Positions 24,190 through 34,410 of a stretch of DNA of 64,000 bases are shown here, one piece after another (the stretch's first letter is position 1; the number at the start of each line of letters is the position of its first letter). Below the pieces are notes generated by a model. That model saw nothing but the letters and a program-made list of their open reading frames with translations, did no database searches and was not told the origin of the DNA. Source of the DNA: Hofstenia miamia (taxonomy: Eukaryota > Xenacoelomorpha > Acoela); NCBI GenBank assembly GCA_004352715.1, contig SCFE01000004.1, forward strand, positions 115,521 to 179,520, given 5' to 3'. A program made the translations under genes and the position numbers.

Positions 24190-27100
24190 ACATCAGTAGC
24201 AAGAGACCAAGGCAATCCTGTCTAATTGAAACACCCTGAAAATCTCGTAACACCTGTGGCTATTTGCCATGTGGAAATGAAGTGATTTCTTTGGATGCCA
24301 TCTATTGACGAAATATTTTTGACAAAACTAAATTGAGCAAATTAATTTTTTAGACAAAGCAAGAATTTTTTATTTTTAGAATTTAGGCAAACTGATATTT
24401 TTATGACAAATTTCACTTAGGGCATGTTTGTTGTAACAATGTTTAAACATGCAACACAATGTTTTAAGGAAACCAATTCATAGATTGAAAACCCAAATAT
24501 TTCAAATGAAAAATGATGTGTTATTTGCATTAGAGCATGTTTCAAACCGCATTAATATTGATCAAAACAATATGCAAGAGGTGGAAAACAAAAATTTCTT
24601 TAGCAATTGTGTATAAATTGTAAAAGCATACATTACACAACAACACTGATTGATGAAGTTCTTAAACCATGTTTCTTGTAACAATGTTGAATCATGCAAC
24701 AAGGAATGTAATTGATAGAAGCAAAACTCATTTCAATGTGTTGATATCCAAACACAAAGTGGAGAAACATTTTGCTAGACTTAAACACTATAGTCCTTGA
24801 AATAGACACACATTTTAAAACAAGATAGAAATATACACCAAAACATATGAAATATACCATTGATAAATCAATAAAAATTGAAATGTCTGATATACAGGAC
24901 AAAGGCAAGTTCATTTTCACCAATATCCAAATAAAAAAATGGATTAAATATTTGCCATGCTTAGGAATTACATGTGAAACAAAATGTATTGTATATGAGC
25001 TGTTTTTCATGCAGACCAAGTTGTTATGCAGAACTTCACTGCATCTAGGGAAATTGCACAGAAGTATCACCATTTATTTTTTATAGCTGACATGGGAAAT
25101 CACAACACATAAACTTGTTATCCAGATTATTCAGTACATTGTAAGCTGATGTATCAATAATAGTAATGCATTAATTTATTCTTCCAAAGTTACCAGTGTT
25201 TCCATATTGAATTAACCACTCTAAACACATAAAATCTTTGTAAATAGGTAAACAAAGCTAGTTAATAGAGTATTATTCAGATGCAAAAATCCAAACAGTT
25301 GGTAATTAGAAGAAAAGTCGCTAAGAATTTTGAAATACAAACATCATTTAAGTAAGCTGATGTATCCTTAATAGTAATACATTAGTTCACCCATCCAAAA
25401 TTACTTGTGCGCCCAAAACACTGTTCATTTCTACACAACAAATTAAGAGATTCAATAAAAGTAATAATTTATTTGTTTGTAAGGTTTCCTTCTGTAAAGC
25501 CAATGTTATGAAATTGGGTTTGTACCAATTGAATGCATTTGGATATGATGATGGAGACAGTCAAAATTTTCCATTGATTGACATACTGCAATAATGTATA
25601 TTTCATCATCTAACAAATGAATAGTTCTTTAATATAGTAAATGCTGTTGTAAACATTTCACACAACTCGAAAAACATGCCAGATTTCAAACAAGGCATCA
25701 TGATTGATAAAACAACCAACTGCATGTTTTTCACGTGTTCACCTTATTTCATTGACTTTACATAGCTACAAACATAACTACAGTTTTCTGCTTTGTAACT
25801 TTAATGCATAAATGTGATGACACATTCGTTATTCCATGATACATCCCCATTTTAAATGTTCAAATGTTTGTAAATTGGCAAACAAAGTTTAGTTAATTTG
25901 ATCATTTAAGATTTATAATGAAAAATCCACTCGAATTCTCTACAATGAAAACTATTAACGCCTTCAATCTCCTGCATGTCAAGATGATTATTTGATAAAC
26001 AAAATCTTTTAAAGTTAAAACATCTTTAATTGGGGTGAAAAATGCCTTAAATTATGCGTTCATCATTAAAAACTGAAACCACAATTACTATGACATGTCA
26101 AGTAAAATTGAACAAAGAACAAAGAAATTTTGTAAACATCAGCACTATTTTAAAAATTAATTCTATTTCACTAAATATTTATTGGACATTTTTTGGTAAA
26201 TTTATGCTTTCAAGTTAATTATTTTCTTAATTTATTTTTCTTGCAATTCATTTCTTTGCTGAGAGATTTGAATTATAGTGTTTGACCAAGAACAAATTAC
26301 TGTTAAAAAAGCATCTGAAACTTTAATCAATGGAAAGATGAATTTATCATGATAATGTCAATGCGTATTCTTTCCCAACATCAAATTACTTGTTACCACT
26401 TGTGAAGGAGTTGGTGTTTTAATGCTATTAAGGAGGAAATTCTTTTTACAGTTTTTGCTATCATTTTTTCATTTTGTAATTTAGTTTCTTTACACATTGC
26501 ATTGATAATATATATAGTGTTTTCATTTTGCAAAGTCTCACCAGGAAATTTTTATTGACGTTAAACATGTACAAGAAATCATTTTTCACTTAATCATATT
26601 ATTTAATTGTAAAAATAACTTACCCACAGTGGAGAAATTCAACAATCCTTGACTCAATCTCCATAAAAACTGAACAATGAATTGCATTTTGCAACTTGGA
26701 AAAATAATATCAGTAGATTTATTTAATTAAAAACAGAAATGTATAGAGTTTACGCAAATGCTACAAAACTTTATGTTTATTCCATTGATATATGATCATG
26801 ACACAGGTTTAAACATTGGATTTTGTTTTTTCATGATGGTGCTTTGTTTTACAGCATATCTCAGAATCAAGGAAATTTATCCAATATGGGTAGTAGTGTG
26901 TGTCCAACAAATTGAGGTTCTAAATATTGATTTGTACCATTACAAGATTATTTCCACTGTATATCTCGCGTTCATAGTATACATTGGCTGTTGTGTTTAG
27001 ATATATCTTTCCATAAAATCCTAGCATATTTCCATAATTGAACAAAATTAGTATGATATTTGTTATTGAAATTATAATAAGATTTATGTTGTCAAATAAA

Positions 27101-28020
27101 TTATCACACAATCCGTGTAAAAATTAAACAATGTTTTTGTTTTCATTAAATATAAAATTCCATTGCTAAAATTTTCCGCAAGTTTCCTTTTTGCAATGAA
27201 TGGTTGGCATTCTAATAGGTTTTTGTTGTTTTAGCAAATTATTGACGTGTTACTAGATATAATGATCAGATGCACACCTGCATCCCCTAGTAATTATTAA
27301 ATTTATATCTCTTTACATGGTGGCTCAAATATATCTGATCTAGCATTGTAATTCATTTAACCCTCCAGGGCTTTATGTGCTTAATAACAGCATATATTTC
27401 ATCTTTTTCATGGTGAATGATTGACACAATAGAAAGCCATGCTATGTGTTATAAATTTAATTATTAGTATGAATGCATTGGTACATCTGATCACTAAGGC
27501 CTCTAACATGAAAATTAATCAATATCTCTCTGTTGTATGATGGTATGCTTATATCTCCAATTTCTATTGTAGTTTGATTAACCATGCTTTGCTAATGTTC
27601 ACACTATATGTTATGTGTGTACACAAGATGGAATTATNGGTTGTATAAACAACATGGAAAAAAGATAATTTCACATTTCAAAACATAAAAACACATTGTT
27701 CTAGTTAACATGAGGGAAATTTTCAATATTTCTGCATGCTAATGAGCTTTGTTAAACTTTTGCATATATTTCTAAAACACAAAATGTTCACCTAACTCAT
27801 CAATGCATAGCTTTAATGTAAATTAGATATATGGATGGCTGTAATTGGTATTACACCAGTCAACTTCTGACATGGATTTATTGGTTCAAATCCAGTCCAT
27901 CCAAAGTATTCCTTATTTTTTCATGGTTTTAGCTAAAAAATTGATAATTTATTTAAAATATATGCAAGGAGAAAAATAAATCTAACAAGGAATAGGTATT
28001 TATAATTTCTAAAATGTTTT
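24190..28020 (+). repeat. Second, partial copy of the ~6 kb AT-rich element
   Basis: 24190-24990 repeats the left arm of the first copy in the same orientation (CACCTGTGGCTATTTGCCATGTG, AATTGAGCAAATTAATTTTT, TTTAGGCAAACTGATATTTTTA). 26610-28020 repeats its central loop (TAATGATCAGATGYACACC, GAAAGCC.TGCTATGTGTTATAAA, GCTAATGAGCTTTG). The right arm and outer termini are missing; similarity stops near 28020. A single N lies at 27638. The 146-codon minus ORF inside (25073-24633) has no family resemblance and is not called. Confidence 0.65.
27832..27904 (+). other. tRNA-like sequence (tRNA pseudogene or SINE head)
   Basis: The 7-base acceptor strand TGGATGG pairs perfectly with CCATCCA (27897-27903), followed by discriminator A. 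The D arm GTAA-TTGGTA-TTAC is intact. The T arm ATTGG-TTCAAAT-CCAGT has five pairs (one G-T) and a perfect B box GGTTCAAATCC. The anticodon arm pairs only at three central positions and lacks U33, so a working tRNA is unlikely. Confidence 0.55.
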
Positions 28021-28257
28021 TATTGCACTGCTTGCAATGTTCTTCATGCTCTGTAGACTTTGGAAGATGTTGGAGGTTAATTTTACGAACTCCACAGCAG
28101 TCTTTCTTAAGGAAGCACATGGTTTAGATACGCTAGAAGCATTGTCAAGGAGATTTCGCAGTCCATATGGGTTTGATTTCCATGACACATCCTGTGAATG
28201 CTTCAGGATGCAATAACAGACATGTTGAGAAAGTTTGACAGAAGACACCACTACCAT
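28009..28257 (-). CDS. Hypothetical minus-strand ORF, 82 codons
   Basis: The composition is more protein-like than neighbouring chance ORFs (VSWKSNPYGLRNLLDNASS). It lies exactly where the repeat copy 24190-28020 loses similarity. A stop (TAG) lies 10 codons upstream of the ATG in the same frame. No family recognised; it could be a transposon remnant. Confidence 0.2.
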   Translation of the reverse strand: MVVVSSVKLSQHVCYCILKHSQDVSWKSNPYGLRNLLDNASSVSKPCASLRKTAVEFVKLTSNIFQSLQSMKNIASSAIKTF

Positions 28258-29430
28258 TTGTTTAATCGATGTTGTGGCCTATAGTCTGACAAGAAACGAT
28301 TCAAAACCTCAATCCAACCCATGTGATCATTGCAATTTCCAAATACTTGGGGAATGGAATTCGGGTGACTTTTTTCTACTTCCAACTCCACCTTCTAGTG
28401 CATTGCGATGGATCAATCTAATCATGATTCATTATGATTAGCACCTAATGAATTTTCCATCATTGTAGTATTTGTAACTGCCTCAAGTTAATTTCTTGAG
28501 TTCATTTGACTCATCTAGACGGTTCCAGTACATTGCATACTTTCATCAGCTAGTTTTCTGCTTTATTGTGCTGAATTCAATCTGTAAATAATTAAGAAGC
28601 TTAGCAGTTTTAAGATATCCGTTCTTTGGATTAGAAATATGAATTTTATCAAATTTAAAGTAACAATTGGAATTAAATTTCTACACTTGGTGGTTTCAGT
28701 TATTTTCCATATATAGGCCATCACAAAAAATTCGTTTTAACCAATGCTATTTCCCATATTCTAAATGAAAAGATATATAAATCATTAAAAATTTCGCTAG
28801 TTGCAGTAATCCTTAGACAAGCATGATTCATCACAAAATGCAATGATAAAAAGTCACAAGCTAGTACATTGTCATCTTACTGTGAAATATATTCATTTCT
28901 GGCTGAAATAGCTGCGTCACAATGGCTCAGCAACTTGTATGCTTCTGCCAAACGATTGACTGAAATGCACTCAAAAAGGCTTCGGGTTTGGTCTCGTTCT
29001 CCAGGTTGGTGTCATAATGGATAATTTCAAATACAAGATGAAATCCAGTAAATTTGGGCATTGGCACAGCAGACAAACATTTCTCCTTTCAAAAGATGGA
29101 TATCATGTTGCAAGAAGTATGAAAACTAGTGTTGTTCTGCATTAAAATCAGGTATCCCTCTGATATGAAACACTATTCCAAATGTGATTCCACATAGAAT
29201 TTCTAAAACGAAATATATTTGTGATGACCCAATATTTTTACAAATCTACATTGTACTTCCAACATGCAATATCAATGTCAATGATGTTATGGAATTATTG
29301 CAAAAATTGAAAAAAAATTAACGGACATACATTTGAGAGTGTATATGCATCCATTTATTGCATATTTTTTACCTCAAATTGTAGGGAACAGTATCGATTA
29401 TATCTTATATGTACTTATTAATCACATAAT
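28258..29430. other. Intergenic stretch, no gene seen
   Basis: AT-rich, with no convincing coding potential or element ends. Confidence 0.5.
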
Positions 29431-30393
29431 AATTATTATTATTATTATTATAGCGCCGCTGAATATTTTGGACTTTTCATAGCGCCTCTGAATATCATTT
29501 TTTGGACTATTATAGTGGCGCTGAATACATGAACTATTATAGCACTGCTAAATATTTTTTGTAAAAAAAAATAGCACTGCTGAATACTAAATTATTATTA
29601 GCAAACATTTTAAAATTTTTTTGGAAAAAACAGCAAATTTAACAAACAATAACATTAATAACATGCAATAATAACTATGATTGTAAAGTTTTCCAAAAAT
29701 TGCATACAATTGTGCCTATTTGAAAATAAATTTTGTAAAAATTCAAAGAGAAGAAAAAGACAAAGAAGAATACTATAATGTATAGAGATAAAGTCATCCA
29801 AATATAGTATTTTTAGACAGATGTCAAACTAATTATATATCAGAAAGTCTTCTAAATATATTAATTGCACTATTTTGTGTTGGATCTTTAACAATAAATA
29901 TATGTCATTATAGTAAAACCCAAAGTAGTGCAAAAGTGGCATTGATTCACTACTTTTTGACGGACTAGTTATATTTGTGTTTTAAAACTTATTAAATGAT
30001 TAGTTAACATGCTGAGATGATGTCCAGTCAATATAATAATCAAAATAAAAATGTGTGTATTAAGCGCCTCTATAATAGTACAATGTTGTATTAAGCGGCG
30101 CTATAATAGTTCTGAATTTGTATTCAGCGGCGCTAAGAATGTAAACAAAGTTGTATTCAGCGCCACTATAATAGTTAAAATTCGAAAACTTGAAAGCCGT
30201 TTTTCTCACGTTTGAACAACGCCACCACACTGAAATTTACGTGACTTTTGGCGAATATACTAAGCTAGATGGCTACAAATTTTCAGCCAATTTGATTGGA
30301 TACAGGCCTAATAATCGCACGGCGCCGCTGAATACATCCCCAGCGCCGCTGAATACCAGAGGAATCGAAATTTACTGGTATTCAGCGGCGCTC

Positions 30394-30424
<31 letters not shown>
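29431..30424. mobile_element. Foldback/MITE-like element with GCGCCGCTGAATA motifs and (ATT)n ends
   Basis: The left end (ATT)n-TAGCGCCGCTGAATA is mirrored by the right end TATTCAGCGGCGCTCA-(TAA)n, giving a terminal inverted repeat that includes the microsatellite. About 12 diverged motif copies occur. Those on the left half (29454, 29480, 29517, 29550, 29575) are in one orientation, and most on the right (30090, 30121, 30154, 30379) are inverted, with two direct copies near 30318 and 30339. The middle is AT-rich with no transposase. R4/Dong copy 2 is inserted at its right (TAA)n end. Confidence 0.65.
30395..30424. repeat. (AAT)n microsatellite at 5' end of R4/Dong copy 2
   Basis: Ten AAT-type repeats between the foldback element's inverted end and the first base of R4/Dong copy 2. 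Confidence 0.95.
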
Positions 30425-30425
<1 letters not shown>

Positions 30426-32486
30426 CTGATACAAAAGGACCCAAAGAAAGGCAGTGAGGCAAACAACTTCAGGCCAATAACATGTCTGCCAACAACGTGG
30501 AAATTGCTAACTTCAGTGATTTCAAGTAGGCTGGCATGTTACTTAGAACAGAATAGGTTGATACCAGAGGAGCAGAAGGGATGTAGGACAAAGACGAGAG
30601 GATGCAAAGACCAGTTGTTGATAGACCAGGCAGTGGTGGAGAATTGTAGAAGAAGAAAGACGAACTTAGCAATGGCATGGATAGATTACAGGAAGGCATA
30701 TGACAGCATTTCACATAGGTGGGTATTGAGGACGCTAGAGGCCAATGGAGTTTCACGGAAATGGGTTGAGTTTCTAGAGAGGGAGATGGCAAAGTGGCAG
30801 ACTGAGATAGATGGGCATAGGTTGAGGTTTAGGCGAGGCATATTCCAGGGAGACAGCTTAGCACCACTACTGTTTGTAGTTAGCTTAATCCCTATCACAG
30901 AAAAGTTAAAGGAGACAGGCATAGGGTATAAGATGGAGAAGAATGGTAGAGAAGTAAGTCACCTGTGGTACATGGACGACCTGAAGATGTATGCTAGTTC
31001 AAGGAAGATGTTGCAGAAGCAAGTGGAGACATTGGAGAAGGCAAGCAGAGATTCAGGGTTGGAGTTTGGATTAGGAAAGTGTGCAGCAGTGACAATGACC
31101 AGAGGCAAGTGTGTGGATGGGGAGGGCTTGAGGACAAGCAGTGGGGATAAGATTGAGGAAGTTAGAGGGGTACAAGTACTTAGGTGTGATAGAGAAAGAC
31201 AGAACAGATCACGAGGAAATGAAGATGAGGCTAAGGAAAGAATACAAGAGGAGAGTAAGGAAGGTACTACAGAAGTCAGCATTGAATGGGCAGAACAGCA
31301 TAAAGGCAATTAATACGTGGGCGATACCAGTGTTGAGATATTCGGCAGGAATAGTTAGGTGGAATAAGAATGAACTGAGGGAATTAGACAGGGAGACAAG
31401 GAAGATACTAGCAGCAGAGAGAGCATTCAACCTCAATGGAGATGTAGATAGGCTGTACATGACAAGGCATAAGGGAGGTAAAGGGCTGCTAAGTGTGGAG
31501 GAGACTGTAGAAGCAGAAGCACTAGGGCTAAAGGAATATGTAGAAGAGCAACCTGAGGGGTCCCTACTAGAGGTCACTAAGGAGTTGAAGAAGATAAGAA
31601 CTGAGAGTGAAGGAAAGAAGATATACCAGAGTAGGATGGAATCAGAGAGGCAAACAAGGTATAGGCAGAAGGCAATGCATGGAGAATACTGGAGGAACAC
31701 AGAAAAGTGTGATAGAGAAGAGAGCAACAAGTGGTTAAAGAAGGCAGGACTGAAGAGAGAAACAGAAGCACTAATAATGGCAGCACAGGAGCAAGCAATA
31801 AGAACAAACTGGGTGAAGAAGCATATAGACAGAAGAGTAGAAGTAAGTGATAAGTGTAGGCTATGTAAGAAAGAGGCGGAGACAGTAGATCATCTGATAG
31901 CAGGGTGTGAGAAGTTGGCACAGAATGAGTATAAGTTCAGGCATGACAAGGTGGGAAGAATGGTACATTGGAGTTTGAGCAGGCAGCATGGATTAGAAGC
32001 AGGAAACAAATGGTATGAGCACAAGCCACAGGGCATCATAGAAAATGAGAAGGTTAAGATACTGTTTGACTTCAACATACAGACAAGCAAAGTGATAGAA
32101 GCACGGAGGCCAGACATAGTAGTGGTAGACAAAGAGAAAAGATAAGGAACAGTAATAGACATAGCAGTACCAAAGGACAGGAATGTAGAAAGCAAGGAGA
32201 AAGAGAAGATAGACAAGTACAGAGAGTTAGCAGAGGAAATAGAAAGGCTGTGGAAGTTAAAGAAGGTTGAAGTAGTCCCGGTAGTAGTTGGCGCACTAGG
32301 AGCAGTAAGTAAGAAGCATAAGAGATACTTGGAGGAGTTGGGAGTACCAAAGTGGGGAGGAGCAGTAGCACAGAAGGCAGCATTGTTAGGAACAGCTAGA
32401 GTCCTGAGGAAAGCTCTCAGACTCCCTGGGAATTGGTGAGTTCCCCGAACTGAGAAGGATACCAGCATGAAGCTGTGAGAAGTAAG
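30425..32486 (+). mobile_element. R4/Dong-clade retrotransposon copy 2 (5'-truncated)
   Basis: The most complete RT/endonuclease region of the family. The frame from 30427 reads LIQKDPKKGS and [50 protein letters not shown]. Then comes the thumb region, a CCHC finger (C-x2-C-x8-H-x4-C at about 31857-31910), and the endonuclease [13 protein letters not shown] with IDIAVPKD, ending LRLPGNW-TGA at 32437-32439. Two lesions are visible: a 2 bp deletion near 31172 (frameshift after KIEEV) and a TAA at 32143-32145 in the endonuclease. The N-terminal domain is absent by truncation. The 3' UTR ends GAAGCTGTGAGAAGTAAG and then (AAT)n. About 90 percent identical to copies 1 and 3 by eye. Confidence 0.92.
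32428..32445 (+). promoter_or_regulatory. Stop-codon hairpin of R4/Dong element
   Basis: GGGAAT-TGGTGA-GTTCCC: a 6 bp stem whose loop contains the ORF stop codon TGA. The equivalent in copy 1 (10740-10757, minus) is perfectly paired (GGGAAC/GTTCCC). The 3' fragment at 55747-55764 has one mismatch. It may be a 3' RNA recognition element for reverse transcription; that role is inference. Confidence 0.5.
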
Positions 32487-32502
32487 AATAATAATAATAA
32501 AC
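32487..32502. repeat. (AAT)n at 3' end of R4/Dong copy 2
   Basis: Four to five AAT repeats directly following the 3' UTR. Confidence 0.9.
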
Positions 32503-32559
32503 TTTTATTTTAAAACGGATAAAAAGCATCTATTTAAGATTATAAATCTCCATGTTGCT

Positions 32560-33330
32560 CGAAAGCTACATTACTAATTATTTCACCATCATAGAGCCGG
32601 TTATTGTGAAGAGTATACGACTGTTGTGCGAGTGCATGGAGCTCAGGTTAATTTTCTTTGACTGCTTCAAGTTGACCTTCAATTGGGAGAATTGAAAGTA
32701 TTCGTAAATTCATTCGCAAGTATACTTTGTTTCTAGAAATTTGACATTCCTCCGTTGTATTTCTGACAACATGAATAATTGCATCTGCTTCTCCCTGCAA
32801 AGTGAATTCAAAGTATTTTTACCTCCCCGGGTACGCGAGCACTCAATGGCATTGAATAAGCGTGCTGTTAACAATCAGCTAGGGTCAGATGCTGTATCCT
32901 TAGGAAAAATTAGGGCTTTTAAGCCAGAGCTAGCATCCAATCGGTAAGAGAAAATGATAGTATCAGAAGGTAATGGCGCATCTTGCCGATCGTAGTCTCA
33001 ACAATTAGGACATTAGCTGGGACCTTACCAACTGACATAAGTGCTTTGGCAGCTCTACCATATTGTCTGAATTCCGCAAGAGTTTTAGTTCTTATTGTAA
33101 TTTCATCCTTATTAGAAAAAACCCTGAGCACTTCCACATCACCCTCGTCACTTCGATCCAGGGACTAACAAAGTCAAATGTTAATACCCCTACGAATGTG
33201 GATTCTACTATCAATAACGTGTTTTCTACCATTCCTATGACATGATCTCAAAGCCACTTTGGTCACCATTAGTAAATTCACTGTTTTTAGTGTCGGTAAA
33301 ATCCATTCAGCATCTATAAATATAAAATAT
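32560..33330 (-). pseudogene. Decayed ORF of unrecognised family
   Basis: The minus strand reads a coherent protein over about 240 codons in two main frames. One runs LRVFSNKDEITIRTKTLAEF and RQYGRAAKALMSVGKVPANV. The next runs YDRQDAPLPSDTIIFSYRLD, GLKALIFPKDTASDPS-stop-LLTARLFNAIECSRTRGGKN, then REKQMQLFMLSEIQRRNVKF. There is a frameshift near 33000, a TGA (probably from Trp or Arg) near 32885, and a further stop near 32715. The regularity of the text between lesions argues for a real former gene or transposon ORF. I cannot place the family. Confidence 0.4.
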
Positions 33331-33369
33331 TGGAACAAAACGAAAGGTCATTGTGAATTTCTTACTGGT

Positions 33370-34410
33370 TGTTGAAAGGTGCCTTAGATATTTTATTGAG
33401 ACCTCTGTGTGACTTATTTAATCAATGCTTTGGCAGAATCAACTCATCCTGATTACTTAAAAATTGCTAAAATTCCACCAATATATAAGAAGGGAAGAAA
33501 AGATCTTGCAGAAAATTACCGACCAGTTTCTGTATTAATAGTAATTAATTAAATATTTGCAAAATTATAATACACCCAAATTAACATATATATGGAACAA
33601 AATGAAATAATATCAAAACATCAGTTTGGATTGCAAAAAGATACCACTACAAATGATGCCTTACTTTATGCTGTTGAAGACTGGAGATCAAAATTAGATA
33701 GGAATGGAAAAATATATGTAGCATTACTAGATATTTCAAAGGCACTTAATTCAATAAACCATTCTATTTTATTGGAAAATATTATAGCAGATTTATAATT
33801 TCAGTGATTCATTAATAGAGTTATTAAATAGTTATTTAAGTAATAGATATCAGTATGTGAAACTCAACGAAGAAATATCAAATTCATTAGAACTAAACCA
33901 TGGAGTACCACAAGGATCAGTACTGGGGCAATTACTATTTGTTAATGTAAATGATATGGATCACGTACATTAATAGTAATCATGTACAATTTGCAGATGA
34001 TATTATCATTTATTGTAATGATATTTTAACTTTACAAGAAAATATCGAAAAATTGCAATCCTTCTTTAATAACAATTTGCTAAAACTAAACATTGAAAAA
34101 ACTATATTTACGGTAATTAAAAATAGAAGAAATGAAACATTAGAAAGTATTAAGGTATGTCACAACGTCATTCACCAAAAATGAAATATTTGGGAGCAGT
34201 AATTGATAATAAATTGAATTTTGAAGACGAGGCAAACATCATAAAGATTAATTCAAAAAAATGGAAAGTTTATACCGAGAGAATGGATGGTAATACTCTT
34301 TCGATCACTTGTTCTATCCCATTTCTTGTATTCATCTTGTTTATTAACGAACTTAAGGAAAAATCAAAATCGAAATTAGAAAAAGTATTTAAGTGGGGAA
34401 TAAACAATTA
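33370..34410 (+). pseudogene. Non-LTR retrotransposon RT remnant
   Basis: Reads PPIYKKGRKDLAENYRPVSV, HQFGLQKDTTTNDALLYAVE, YVALLDISKALNSINH (first catalytic Asp), HGVPQGSVLGQLLF in another frame, then VQFADDIIIYCND (FADD box) and MKYLGAVIDNKLNFEDE. Several stops and at least three frame changes. It resembles RTE/CR1/jockey-type ORF2. No endonuclease domain is preserved. Confidence 0.8.

Noticed and set aside
24633-25073. 146-codon minus ORF with many hydrophobic residues
   Set aside because: It lies in the AT-rich repeat copy, is not preserved in the paralogous copy at 17700-18600, and has no recognisable motif.
30190-30429. 79-codon ORF in the foldback element
   Set aside because: It ends in translated (ATA)n and overlaps the inverted motifs; no transposase features.
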